NCBI RefSeq assembly: GCF_024166365.1
Contig: NC_064822.1
Coordinates: forward strand, 147,380,823 to 147,444,822
Length of the DNA: 64,000 nt
Direction: 5' to 3'
Origin: Elephas maximus indicus
Lineage: Eukaryota > Chordata > Mammalia > Proboscidea > Elephantidae
In this document: positions 1-11,045 of the stretch, piece by piece
How the letters are laid out: each line of letters starts with the position of its first letter
Numbering within the stretch: position 1 is the first letter of the stretch
Notes under the pieces: model-generated
Database searches by the model: none
The model's input: the letters and a program-made list of their open reading frames with translations, nothing else
Told to the model about the DNA's origin: nothing
Translations under genes and position numbers: made by a program

Positions 1-2300
1 ACACGTGTGGACTTCACCAGATGTAATACACAGAAATCAAATCAACTATATCTGTGTAAAGAAATGAGAGAGGAGCTCAATATAATCAGACCAGGAGTAT
101 ACTGTGGAACAGACCATCAGTTGCTCATACGCAAGTCAAAGCTAAAGCTGAAAAAAATTTTTAAAAAGTCCACAAGATCCAATTTATGACCTTGAGTATA
201 TCTCACCTGAATTTAGAGACCATTTCAAGAATAGATTTAATGCATTGAACACTAATGACCAAAGACCAGACAAGTTGTGGAGTAACATTATATATGAAGA
301 AAACAAAAGGTCATTAAAAAGGCAGAAAAAAAAAAAAAGACCAAAATGAATGTGAGAAGAGACTCTAAAACTTGCTCTTGAATGTACGGCAGTAGTAAAA
401 GCGAAGGGAAGAAATGATGAAAAAAAGAGCTGAGCAGAAGATTTCAAAGGGCGGCTGAAGAAGACAAAGCAAAGCATTATAATGAAATGTGCAAAAATGT
501 GGAGTTAGAAAACCAATAGAGAAGAACCTGCTCAGAATGTCTCAAGCTGAAAGAACTAAAAAAAAAAAAATCTGTATTAAAGTTGCAATATTGAAGGATT
601 CTATGGGCAAAAAATCAAATGACACAGGAATAATCATAAGAAGATGGAAGAAATATATAGTCCCTATACCAAAAAGAACTCTATGAAAAAGAGTGGTTGA
701 TGAATGGTTCAACCATTTCAGGAGGTAGCCTATGATCAAGGACTGAAAGTACTGCTGGAAGAAATCCCAGCTGAACCTAAAGAACTGGCAAAAACCAAAA
801 CCAAAAAAAAAAAAAAAAACACTAAACCCATTGCTGTCAAGTCAATTCTGACTCATAGTAACCCTATACGACAGTGAAGAACTGCCCCATAGAGTTTCCA
901 AGGAGCACCTGGCAGGTTTGAACTGCCGACCTTTAGGTTAGCAGCCATAGCACTTAACCACTATGCCACCAGGGTATCCAGGAAAAAACGAGGCTCCAGG
1001 AATTGAAGTAATACCAATTGAGTTGTTTCCAACAAAAGGGCACAACCCTGGAAGTATTCACTTGTGTATGCCAAGAAATTTGGAAGAGAGTTACCTGGCC
1101 AGTCAACTGGAAGGAATCCATATTTGTATCCATTCCAAAGAAAGGTGATCCAACAGAATGTGGAAATTAACAAACAATATCACTAATATGACACGCAAGT
1201 AAAATTTTGCTGAAGATCATTCAAAATCGACTGCAGCAGTACAATGACAGGGAACTGCAGGAAATTCAAGCCAGATTCAGAAGAGGATGTGGAACCAGGG
1301 ATATCATTGCTAATGTCAGATGAATCTTGGCTTAAAGCAAAGAATACCAGAAGGATGTTTACCTGTGTTTTATTGACTATGCAAAGGCACTCAACTGTGT
1401 GGATCATAACAAATTATGGATAACATTGGAAATAATGGGAATTCCAGAACACTTAATTGTGCTCATGCAGAAACTGTACATAGACTAAGAGGCAGTTGTT
1501 TGAACAGTACAAGGTGATTCTGTGTGGTTCAAAGTCAGGAAATGTGTGCATCAGGGTTGTATCCTTTCACCGTACATATTCAATCTATACATTGAGCAAA
1601 TAATCCTAGAAGCTGGACTGTATGAACAAGACCATAGCATCAGAATTGGAGGAAGACTCATTAACAACCTGCAATAATATGTATGACATAACATTGCTTG
1701 CTAAAAATGAGGAGGACTTGAAGCACTAATGATAAATATCAAAGACTGCAGCCTTCGGTGTGGATTATACCTCAGCACAAAGAAAACAATAATCCTCACA
1801 ACAGGACGTATTAGCAACATCATGATAAATGGAGAAAATATTGAAGCTGAAAAGGATTCCATTTTACTTAGATTCACAGTCAACACCCGTGGAAGCAGCA
1901 GTCAGGAAATCAAATGACTCACTTCATTTGGGCAAATCTGACACAAAAACCTCTTTAAAGTGTCAAAAAGCAAAGATGTCACCTTGAGAACTAAAGTGCA
2001 CCTGACCCAAATCATGGTATTTTCAATCGCCTCATATGGCTGTGAAAGCTGGATAATGAATAAAGAAGACCAAAGAAGAATTGATGTGTTTGAGTTACGG
2101 TGTAGGTGAAAAATATTGAATATACCATGGAATGCCAGGAGAACAAAGAAAATCTGCTTTGAAAGAAATGCAGCCAGAATGCTCCTTAGAAGCAAGGATG
2201 GCAAGACTTGCACATGTTATTGGGAAGGCCCAGTCCCTGGAGGAGGACATTATGCTTGATAACGTAGAGGGTCAGTGAAAAAGAGAAAGGCCCTCAAAGA
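1..2300 (+). mobile_element. RTE/BovB-type LINE, copy A (partial, sense)
   Basis: This copy aligns by eye, in order, with the fuller RTE copies at 20248-23574 and 32013-35225. It runs from the end of the endonuclease region through the reverse transcriptase to about 2300. Its left part lies outside the window. The last roughly 250 bases and the AAC-rich tail of the other copies are missing, so the 3' end is truncated or deleted. Many stops and frameshifts break the frame. The palm region near 1675-1690 has lost a readable YADD motif. An antisense SINE sits at 797-980. With copy B it forms a large inverted pair. The assignment to the RTE clade is sure; the family name is from memory. Confidence 0.9.
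797..980 (-). mobile_element. AfroSINE-type SINE, antisense, inside RTE A
   Basis: The antisense hallmarks are an A-rich start (complement of the T-rich SINE tail), the segment 'gtcaattctgactcatag', then 'gaactgccgacc' (complement of the B box) and the end 'ccaccagggt'. The flanks 787-796 and 981-990 are similar (ggcaaaaacc, ggaaaaaacg) and resemble a diverged target-site duplication of the RTE sequence. The insertion is therefore younger than copy A. Confidence 0.9.
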
Positions 2301-2364
2301 GAGCCACAGTTGATTTTTCTTAGGAGTTCAGCTCTTACTCTTCATCTGCTTGTTTTATCACAGG

Positions 2365-2460
2365 GTCAATGATTTTTCATTTAAATAATATTCATTGAAT
2401 TCTATAATGTGCCAGAGAGTGTTCCAATATATACGCTGTGAAAAATACAGGAAATTTCCA
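2365..2460 (-). mobile_element. L2-like fragment, antisense
   Basis: The pattern 'attcattgaattctataatgtgccagag' followed by an 'acaggaa' end recalls the complement of the L2 3' end. It is short and highly diverged, and fills the gap between RTE copies A and B. Another ancient repeat with the same motif is possible. Confidence 0.35.
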
Positions 2461-3025
2461 AGCCGAACGGTTCAAAGGAGGCAACCATCAATGATATGAT
2501 GGAACAGTAATCCAGGCAAAGATTCTTTGATGTGAATTTAGTGTTTTTAGGAGGATACAAATCAGAACAGTAAAGTTGGAAAGTTAGAGGGGTAAAAGTT
2601 AAAAGGTTTGAAGTGTGTTAGAAAACATAGGACTTTTTGATCATGCTATGGGATTTGTTCCTTATTTTAATAACAATGGCAATGTTACTGTTAGGTGATG
2701 TTGAGACAGTGACAACTCATAGTGACACTATGTACGACAGAATAAAACACTGTGTGGTCCTGCACCATCCTCACAATCATTATTATGCTTGAGCCCATTG
2801 TTGCAGCCACTGTGTCAATCCATCTTGTTGAGGGTCTACCTCTTTTTACTGATCCTCTACTTTACCTAGCATGATGTCCTTCTCCAGGGACTGATCCCTC
2901 CTGATAACATGTCCAATCTATGTGAGATGGACATGAGAATGTTCTAAGGAACATTCTGGTTATACTTCTTCAAAGACAGATTGGTTTGTTTTTTTGTCAG
3001 TCCATGGTATATTCTATATTCTTCG

Positions 3026-5851
3026 TCAACACCACATTTCATAGGCGTCAGTTCTTCTTTGATCTTCCTCATTCATCATGCCGTTTCCCCATGCATATGA
3101 GGTGATTGAAAACATCATGGCTTGGGTCAGGTGCACTTTAGTCTTCAATGTGACATTTTTGCTTTCTAACGTTTTAGAGACCTTTTGCAGCAGATTTGCC
3201 CAATGCAATGCATTGTTTGATTTCTTGACTGCTGTTTCCATGGGTGTTGATTGTGGATTCAAGTAAAATGAAATCCCTGACAACCTCAATCTTTTCTCCA
3301 TTTATCTTAATGTTGCTTATTGGTCCAGTTGTGAGGATTTTTGTTTTCTTTATGTTGACGTCCAATCCATAGTGAAGGCTGTGGTCTTTGATCTTCATCA
3401 TTAAGTGTTTCAAGTCCCCTTCATTTTCAGCAAGCAAGTCTGTGTCATCTGCATGTTGTTAATAAGTCTTCCTCCAATCCCGATGCTGCATTCTTGTTCA
3501 TATTGTCCAGCTTCTCAGATTATTTGCCCAGCATACAGATTGAATAAGTATGGTGAAAGTACACAGCTGTGACTCACACCTTAAACCATGTAGTATCCCC
3601 TTGGTCTGTTCGAATGACTGCCTCTTGATCTATGTGCAGGTTCCTTATGAGCACAAATAAGTGTTCTGACATTCCCATTATTTGCAATGCTATCCATAAT
3701 TTTTTATGATACACACAGTCGAATGCCTTTGCATAGTCAATAAAGCACAGGTAAACATCTTTGTGGTATTCTCTGCTTTCAGCCAGGATCCTTCTAGCAT
3801 CACCAATGTTATCCCTCTCTTCAAGTCCTCTTCTTAATCTGGTTTGAATTTCTGGTAGTTCCTTAATGCTGTATTGCCGCTGCTGCTTTTGAATGATCTT
3901 CAGCAAAATTTTACTTACATGTGATATTAATGATAGTATCTGATAATTTCTGCATCCTGTTGGATCACCTTTCTTGGGAATAGGCATAAATATGGATCTC
4001 TTCCAGTTGGTTGGCCAGGTAGCTGTCTTCCAAATTTCTTGGCATAGACGAGTGAGTACTCCCAGCGCTGTATCCATTTGTTGAAACATCTCAGTTGGTA
4101 TTCTGTCAATTCCTGGAGCCTCATTAATCACCATTGCCTTCACTGCAGCTTGGACTTCTTCCTTCAGTACCAGTGGCTCCTGATCATATGCAACCTCCTG
4201 AAATGCTGGAAGGTTGACAATTCCTTTTGGTATAGTGACTGCATGTATTCCTTCCATCTTCTTTTGATGCTTCCTGAGTTGTCTAATATTTTCTCCATAG
4301 ACTCCTTCAGTGTTGCAACTTGAGGCTTGAATTTTTTCTCCAGTTCTTTCAGCTTGAGAAATGACGAGCATGTTCTTCCCTTTTGGTTTTGAATCTCCAG
4401 GTCTTTGCACATGTCACAGTAGTACTCAGTCTTCTCGAGCTGCCCTTTGAAATCATCTGTTCAGCTCTTTTACTTCATCATTTCTTCCTTTCACTTCAAC
4501 CATTGGACATTCAGGAACAAGTTTCAGAGTCTTTTCTGACATCCATTTTGGTCTTTTCTTTCTTTCCTGTCTTTTCAATGACCTCTTGCTTTCTTCATGT
4601 ATGAGGTATATATATCCACAACTTGTCTGGTCTTTGGTCATTAGTGTTCAACTCATGAAATCCATTCTTGAGATGGTCTCTAAATTTAAGTGGGTTATAC
4701 TAAAGGTCATACTTTTGTTCTCATGGACATTCTAATTTTCCTCAGTTTCAACTTGAATTTGCATATGACCTATTGATGGTCTGTTCAGCATTTAGCCCCT
4801 GGCCTAGTTCTGACTGATGATATTGAGCTTTTCCATCATCTCTTTCCAGATGTAGTGGATTTGATTCCTGTGTAGTCCATCTGGCTAGATCCACATGTAT
4901 AAAAAAAAATAGTTACCCTTTATTTTGTTTAAAAACATATTTGCTATGGAGAAGTCATTGATCTTGCAAAAACCCTACTATGTGATTTCTGTCATTGTTT
5001 TTATCATCAAGGTGATATCTTCCAACTACAGATCCTCCTTGTTTCAAACTGTTTCATTCCAATCACCAGTAATTATCAATGCATCCTGATTGCATATTCC
5101 ATCAAATTCAGACTCTAGACATTGGTAAAAAATCATCAATTTCTTTCTCTTTGGCCTTAATGGTTGGTGCATAAATTTGAATAATAGTCACATTAACTGG
5201 TCTTCCTTGTAGGTGTATGGATATTTTCCTATCACTGACAGTGCTGTATTTCAGGATAGATGTTGAAAAACGTTCTTTTTGATAATGAATGCAAAGTCAT
5301 TCTTCTTAATTTGTCATTTGCAGCATAGTAGACCATACTCAACCCAAACCCACTGCCGTTGAGTCAATTCTGACTCATAGCGACCCTATAGGACAGAGTA
5401 GAACTGCCCTGTAGAGTTTCCAAGGAGCACCTGGTGGATTTGAACGGCCAACCTTTTGGTTAGCAGCTGTAGCACTTTACCACTACACCACCAGGGTTTC
5501 CATATGATTGTTCAATTCAAAATGGCCAATACCAGTCCATTTCAGCTCACTAATGCCCAGGATATTGATGTTTATGAGTTCCATTTCATTTTTGATGATT
5601 TCTAATTTTCCTAAATTCATGATTCATATATTCCACGTTCTGATTAGGAATGGATGTTTGCAGCTGTTACTTCTCATTTGGAGTCGTGTCACATCAGCAA
5701 TTGAAGGTCCCAAAAGCTTGACTCCATTCATGTCATTAAGGTCGATTCTACTTTGAGGAAGCAGCACTTTCCCAATCGTCTTTTGAGTGCCTTCCAACCT
5801 GGGGGGCTTATCTTCCAGCACTATATCAGATAATGTTCCGTTGATATTCAT
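3026..5851 (-). pseudogene. RTE B endonuclease/reverse transcriptase remnant
   Basis: The frame is read from 5851 down to 3026. The first 75 residues (5851-5624) are the N-terminal leader and reach the start of the APE-type endonuclease (IIRTWN-like segment). The longest open piece, 4410-3574 (278 codons), covers the reverse transcriptase fingers and palm: a GIDRIP segment, WPTNWKRSIF, and motif A as CFIDYAKAFDCV with its catalytic Asp. Shorter open pieces (3437-3174, 3301-3026) carry the thumb and C-terminal region. Stops, frameshifts and a SINE insertion in the endonuclease make it non-functional. Confidence 0.85.
5341..5501 (-). mobile_element. AfroSINE-type SINE, antisense, inside RTE B
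   Basis: This is a complete-looking copy: it starts 'aacccaaacccactgccg', contains 'gactcatagcgaccctatag' and ends 'caccagggtttcc'. The RTE endonuclease sequence continues on both sides ('agtagaccatac' left, 'catatgattg' right), so it inserted into copy B. Confidence 0.92.
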
Positions 5852-6099
5852 GAGGTTTTCACTGGCTAATTCTTTTCAGAAGTAGACTGCTGAGTCCTTC
5901 TTCCTTGTTCTGTCTCAGTCTGGAAGCCCTGCTGAAACCTGTCTGCCATGGGTGACCCTGCTGGTATTTGAATACCAATGGTATAGTTGCCAGCATCGCA
6001 GCAACAGGCAAGGCCCCAGTGTACAACAAACTGATAGACATGTGCAGAGGGGAAACATTTAGAAAAATTAATTAAATTTCTATGCAATAAAGAAATCAA

Positions 6100-6205
6100 T
6101 TCCAGTATACATTTATGAAAATATATTGAGCACCTTCTCTGTGCTAGTTAATATTTTCCAGTGATGTGGATACAATAGTGTACAAAACCAGTTCTCTCCC
6201 CATCT
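6100..6205 (-). mobile_element. L2-like fragment, antisense
   Basis: 'atatattgagcaccttct', then 'gtgctagtta' and 'gatacaatagtgtacaaaac' resemble the complement of the L2 3' end (gagcacctactatgtgcc ... gatacagcagtgaacaa). Diverged; the remainder to 6988 shows nothing I can assign. Confidence 0.45.
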
Positions 6206-6988
6206 CATATCATATATCCTGGATGCAAGTTGGCAATAGTTAAATAACCAAGTAAATGTGATATAAAATATCATAGCATAAAAGCCTTGTAAATAAATAA
6301 AGCAGGATAGAGAATAACCAAAGATAATAATTTAGAATGGTTAATCAGGGAATACATTTTAAACACAGACCTGAATAAAGTAAGAGACTAAAGCATGGGA
6401 TTAATTATATTTACTTAAATTATATTTATACTTTAACATAACATTTTAGCTGTACAGATTTACTGGGTACATACATTTCAGAGCCATAAACAAATAGGTG
6501 GTTTTTAAAACAGTGGTATCGAATGAATTTACCTAAGTAGAGAATGTAGAAAGAAAAGAGAAGGAGAGACAAGGAAACTTCACCAAGAGTCTTTCAGTTG
6601 AGATGTAAAAAGAAAGTATAATTGGAAAAAGTTGAGGACAGTGTAAGTGGTAAAAAGCGTGAGTTTAAGAGTATGGATAGCACTTTTGAGAAATTTTCTT
6701 TGGAATGGAAAAAAATGTGATAACTTGAATTGGACAGATGTATAGGATCAAATTAATTTTTAGATGATTCTGTTATACATTCTGGTGAAATGTGTTCTTG
6801 ATAGTGTAGAATTTGGTGATATGCAAAGGAAAGAAATCATTTTCAGAGCAAAATTCTTACCCAAGGACAAGATAGCATGAGCCAAGGCAGAAGAGGGAAG
6901 CTGTTTCAACTGTAATAGGAGAGACACCTTCAGTTAAAAGTTAAGACTATGATCTCAATATTAACAGGTAAAAAATAAACTCACCAGG
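6206..6988. other. Unassigned AT-rich intergenic DNA
   Basis: No repeat family, open frame with coding character, or structured RNA was recognised here. Confidence 0.5.
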
Positions 6989-7492
6989 TGTCATGGATTG
7001 AATTACGTCCCCCAAAAACATCTGCATCAATTTGGCTAGATCATGATTCTCAGTATTATGTGATTGTCCACCATTTTGTCATTTGATGTGATTTTCCTAT
7101 GTATTGTAAATTCTATCTCTATGATGTTATTGAGGGAGGATGGGTGACAGTTGTGTTAGTGAGGCAGGACTCAATCAACAAGATTGGATTGTGTCTTTAG
7201 GCAATTTCTTGAGATACAACAGACATAAATATGCAGAGAGACAGGGGGACCTCATACCACCGAGAAAGCAGTGCCAGGAGCAGAGGGTGTCCTTTGGACT
7301 CAGAGTCCCTGTGGGGAGAAACTCCTAGTCCGGGGGAACATTGATGAGAAGGCCAACAGAGAGAGGAAGTCTTCCCCTGGAGCTGACATCCTGAGTTTGA
7401 AATTTTAGCCTACATTACCGTGAGGAAACAAATTTCTGTTTGTTACAGCCATCCACTTGTGGTACTTCTAGCAGCGCGAGATGACTAAGACA
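6989..7492 (+). mobile_element. Solo LTR, MaLR-like afrotherian family (LTR-1)
   Basis: It begins TGTCATGGATTGAATTACGT and ends GACTAAGACA, so it has TG...CA ends. The 5 bp CCAGG lies on both sides (6984-6988 and 7493-7497), matching the 5-bp duplication of ERVL/MaLR elements. The start resembles MaLR LTRs (TGTNATGGATTGAATTGTGT). The same family occurs at 40571-41089 and, reversed, at 12645-13319. No internal region is attached, so it is a solo LTR. The polyadenylation hexamer seen in LTR-4 is degraded here. Confidence 0.8.
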
Positions 7493-8059
7493 CCAGGTTT
7501 CCCCCAGGATTCTCCTACGTTTCCTGCTTTGTTACTATAATCATTTAATGGCCCAAGAAGAAAAAAAAAAGATGACAATCCTGAGTCTCTTTCCCCTGTA
7601 ACTGAAACCCAACAAAACCATTTAATCTATCTCCAAACCCTGTATATTCAGTGAGAAGGGGTGCTCTTGGCTGTGTACTTCAACAAGTTCTGGGGATGCT
7701 TCTTTGGGCTTTTCTTAGGGATAATGTTCACTCCTCATATCTGAATCCCTATATTCTTTAATGTTCTCTTTACCTTGTACTAGTGAATCCCTTGTAATAG
7801 CAATCCCCTGTTTTAGTTAATAATTCTTTAATCTTTTCTTGTTCAAATTACTGTGTGGTTTCTCTTTATGAATTTTACTCTGATGTACCTCCATAAGTTC
7901 ACACAAGATGTGAAACTAAAACTTGAAGCCAGGTCAACTGATAACAGATTCACTGTTCTATCCACTATAGTATAATATTTATGAAACAACATTAATGAAC
8001 ATCTTATCCTTTTATTGGAAAATGAGACCATGATTTTGATTAGATTGCTTAGTAATCTG
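7493..8059. other. Unassigned intergenic DNA
   Basis: No repeat or gene recognised apart from an A-rich tract near 7560. Confidence 0.45.
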
Positions 8060-8890
8060 AATTTCTCAATTGTTGAAAATACATACGACAAAACATATGC
8101 CAATTCAACAATTTCTAGATGTACGTTATAGTGACATTGATTACATTCTTAAATTGTGCAGCCATTCTCACCTTCCATTTCCAATTTGTTACTCCCCTAT
8201 TGACAAAAACTCATTTCCCCCTAAGCTTCCTATCTATACTTTCAAGTTGCTGTTAACAATTTGATCCTATGTAGTAAGTTCTTTAAAAGAGCGTAATGCT
8301 CATGGCAGACATTCTTTAGTAGTTAAGCTAGACTATTGTTTGTTTTAAAAATGACTTCAAGGGATATTTTTGGTTTATGGTTTCAGGGCTAAAGATTATC
8401 TCAGAACATAGTTATGGTGATTCACCCAGCCTCAGTGACTCCAGAAAATCTGGATCCCATGACAATTGAAATTCTGTTCCATATTTCTCCACCTTTTTGA
8501 TCAGGATTCTTCTTTACAATCTTTGATCGAAATGTTAAGTAATGGTAGCCACGTTCCACCCAGTTCTGGTCTCATGTTTGTGGAGGCAATCAACAACACA
8601 TTTCATTTCCTCCTCCTATTTCTGACTCTTCTTCTTTCTCTGTTGTTCCAGGCAAATAGGGACTAATTGTTGTGTCTTGGATGGCCACTTACAAGCTTTT
8701 AATACCCCAAATGCTATGCAATGAGCTAGGAGTTAGAACAGAACACTAAACAAGATATTAGGCCAATTACTTGAGATGTCTCTTGAGCCATGACCTTAAA
8801 ACCGCAAACCGATAAACCAAATGCCATGAGGTGTTTTGCTCTACATAAGCAGCCTCATCAGTGATTCTCTTGTTGTCATTGTAAAATACA
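8060..8890 (-). mobile_element. L1 3'-end fragment, antisense (probable)
   Basis: The segment around 8677-8735 (ggatggccacttacaagctt ... taccccaaatgctatgc) is the diverged complement of the 3' untranslated region of the L1 in this window near 36350-36400 (catctggggtcttaaatgct ... gcagccatctaaga). The left part, with 'gtgcagccattctcacc', resembles complements of old L1 3' ends. A short ORF at 8466-8666 lies inside and has no coding signature. The exact subfamily is unknown. Confidence 0.5.
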
Positions 8891-8911
8891 CACGTACACA
8901 CACACACACAA
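8887..8911. repeat. (AC)n microsatellite
   Basis: About eight uninterrupted CA units, with a weaker start at 8887. Confidence 0.9.
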
Positions 8912-8937
8912 TCATACTGCATTTGCCAATTCAACTT

Positions 8938-9040
8938 GGCATTGTTAGGTGCCTTAGAATTGATTTTGACTCATAACAACCCCATGTGACAAAACAGAAC
9001 TGCCCTTTATGGGTTTTTTTGGCTATAAGTGATCAGAACT
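8938..9040 (-). mobile_element. SINE fragment, antisense, old variant
   Basis: 'gttaggtgccttagaattga' followed by 'gactcataacaaccccatgt' and 'agaactgccc' match the 3' half of the afrotherian SINE in reverse. The outer end has the RTE-like 'ggcacctaac' form rather than the usual 'ggcactgggtttgg'. The tRNA-like half is missing. Confidence 0.7.
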
Positions 9041-9109
9041 TTTGAAATGTAAGCATTTGTTATGCATATAAATCTAAGTTTTGTCAAGCAAGTTAGTTAA
9101 TGGTTAGAA

Positions 9110-9222
9110 CAATATTTTATTCAGTAAGTTATAAATGAAAACTTGATGTATTTAAGGTACTGTTCTAGGTCTTAGGACAACAGGAATGAATTAAACTGAC
9201 ATAGTCTCTACCTTCCCTGAGT
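9110..9222 (-). mobile_element. L2-like fragment, antisense
   Basis: 'tactgttctaggtcttagga' and 'ggaatgaattaaactgacat' resemble the complement of the L2 3' end. Low identity. Confidence 0.4.
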
Positions 9223-10547
9223 ACTACCTATAAAAAAAAACTAGTGCCAGAGTACTACCTATATAAATTAAAAAAAAAAAAAGCCATCAGTTCAACTACT
9301 GATGTGAATGCTTCAGAATTATTTAATAGAAAAAAAAGTATGTGTACATGCTTTAAGTTTTTTTTGATTAAAAACACTCATTGTATGTAAAATTTGTACA
9401 TTACTATAGACTGTTGACTCAAAGGCAATGGGTATAGACTGACTTTGTCATTATTTTACTGATCATACTATGTGTTATACCTATTAAGTTTGTACCTACT
9501 GCTAGTCAAAATAAGAAGCAAATAAAGATTGAATTTCTATATTACAGTTTCATTTGAACATTTAAAATCTTACACTCTGAAATATAAAAGGATATTTGAC
9601 ACCTTTTCTTTAAAGATGGTAGATTAGAGTTCATATAATGATGTTTTCTATTCACCCCAAATCACTACTTAGTAAGTTTCACCTCTGATAGGTGACAACT
9701 CCTGATGGGTTATTATCTCCTATGACCGCATCTATCCTTGCCCATTACCTTTTTTTGAATATTATTATAACAGAAGAATCCTCAGTCCACAGAACTATTG
9801 GCCAATTTAATATATATTCTCATGGAAGTTTCTTATTTTTATGGAAGTTTTTTTTTTTTTTTTATAACCCTTCCTCTTTATATTATTCACAGCACCAGGA
9901 TTTATATTTTTCAGGGGAAAATAGCTTATTACTGTATTTCTTGATTCAACATATTTTGATTTTGACTTTATGTGTACAATTGAGATGTTACTCATTTAAA
10001 TATTGAATACTGAAATTAAAGCTTTATATCTTTATGTACTAGAAAACTACAGAATTCATACACACATAATTAAAAAATCAAGCATTATTTTAAAAATACA
10101 GTCATTGATTTATTTTCTCAATAATCAACACCTCCATAATTTCTTATTTTAAAATGTAACTGTACTATCAAACAATCCACATGTCTAGTTTGGCTCCTGA
10201 TGCTTTCTTGAGACACAGAGGAAGACACAGAACATTCTGATAAGAAAGGATCTGTTGCAGAATTGACAACAGATTGAAATCCAAAAATGTCTTGCTTCGT
10301 GACATTCATCGCCACTATACATTTTTAATTTCTAACACATCTGTCACAGTTTCATAAAAAGAACTAGAAACTGATATATTCTCAAATCGATAGGAAAGGA
10401 TTCTTGTATTTGTATCATAAAATTAATTCTGAAAAAAACATTTAAAATACTTCCTTCCTTTCTTAATAGCTGTTTTTAATAAGGAAAATAATTCCAAAAA
10501 AGATTTAATTGTTCACTTGAAAGGAATATAAACAGCAATAAATGAAA
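9223..10547. other. Unassigned AT-rich DNA
   Basis: No family recognised. Long A or T tracts occur near 9270 and 9850. The 104-codon frame at 9692-10006 has no recognisable domain and is a chance ORF in low-complexity DNA. Confidence 0.5.
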
Positions 10548-10598
10548 GTCCCTGGGTAGTGCAATAGTTAACACACTAGGCTGCTAACTGAAATCTAA
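10548..10598 (+). mobile_element. SINE 5' fragment (tRNA-like head)
   Basis: 'ccctgggtagtgcaatagtt' followed by 'aacacactaggctgctaact' corresponds to the tRNA-related start of an older afrotherian SINE variant. The sequence leaves the SINE before the B box. Confidence 0.55.
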
Positions 10599-10949
10599 AC
10601 TAATAATTTAATTGTTTGACATGTAAGTTTGAGAAAATAGTCTTTGTATTAAATACTTTAATATTTAGATCATGATATGCAAGTTTATTGGTAGTAAATA
10701 TACTTATGTTAGAACGTTGTATAATATTCTTTAATAACTAAAGTTTTATAACAAAAATCCTGACATTATGAACAAAACAAGCATGTTTAATATGGCAGTT
10801 AATGTTTCAGACATGCCAGATATTTAAGGACTTAACTATGCACTAGAGAAAAAATGTATAGGTACTTCATTTTATTAACCAGAAGGGACAGAATATTTTC
10901 ACTTAATAAGGGTTTACTATACACAATAAAAAATGTGTTCTCTGTCTTT

Positions 10950-11045
10950 ACTTATTCATTCATTCAACATCAATGAATATTTTTGTGTGACTATTGTGTG
11001 CCAAGTACATTTCAAGTCACTGGAAATATAACAGTAATCAGTTCC
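10950..11045 (-). mobile_element. L2 3'-end fragment, antisense
   Basis: 'attcattcattcaacatcaa', 'tattgtgtgccaagtacatt' and 'ggaaatataacagtaatcag' follow the complement of the L2 3' terminus in order. Confidence 0.6.

Larger units (their letters stand above)
2683..6040 (-). mobile_element. RTE/BovB-type LINE, copy B (near full length, antisense)
   Basis: The left edge is the complement of the RTE 3' end, with a worn tail in place of the GTT repeat. The right edge at about 6040 is the same 5' end seen in the complete copy E ('ctgtcagttt' on the element strand). Without the SINE at 5341-5501 the element is about 3.2 kb, the usual length for this clade. No clear TSD was found. The palm motif keeps A-D-D around 3444-3452 but a short deletion beside it shifts the frame. 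It lies opposite copy A across a spacer of about 380 bases. Confidence 0.9.

Noticed and set aside
3574..4410. 278-codon open frame, the longest in the window, as a host gene
   Set aside because: It is the reverse transcriptase part of RTE copy B (GIDRIP, WPTNWKRSIF, FIDYAKAFDC motifs); the element is broken on both sides of it.
9692..10006. 104-codon frame as a small membrane protein
   Set aside because: The Phe/Tyr/Leu runs come from T-rich low-complexity DNA; no supporting context.
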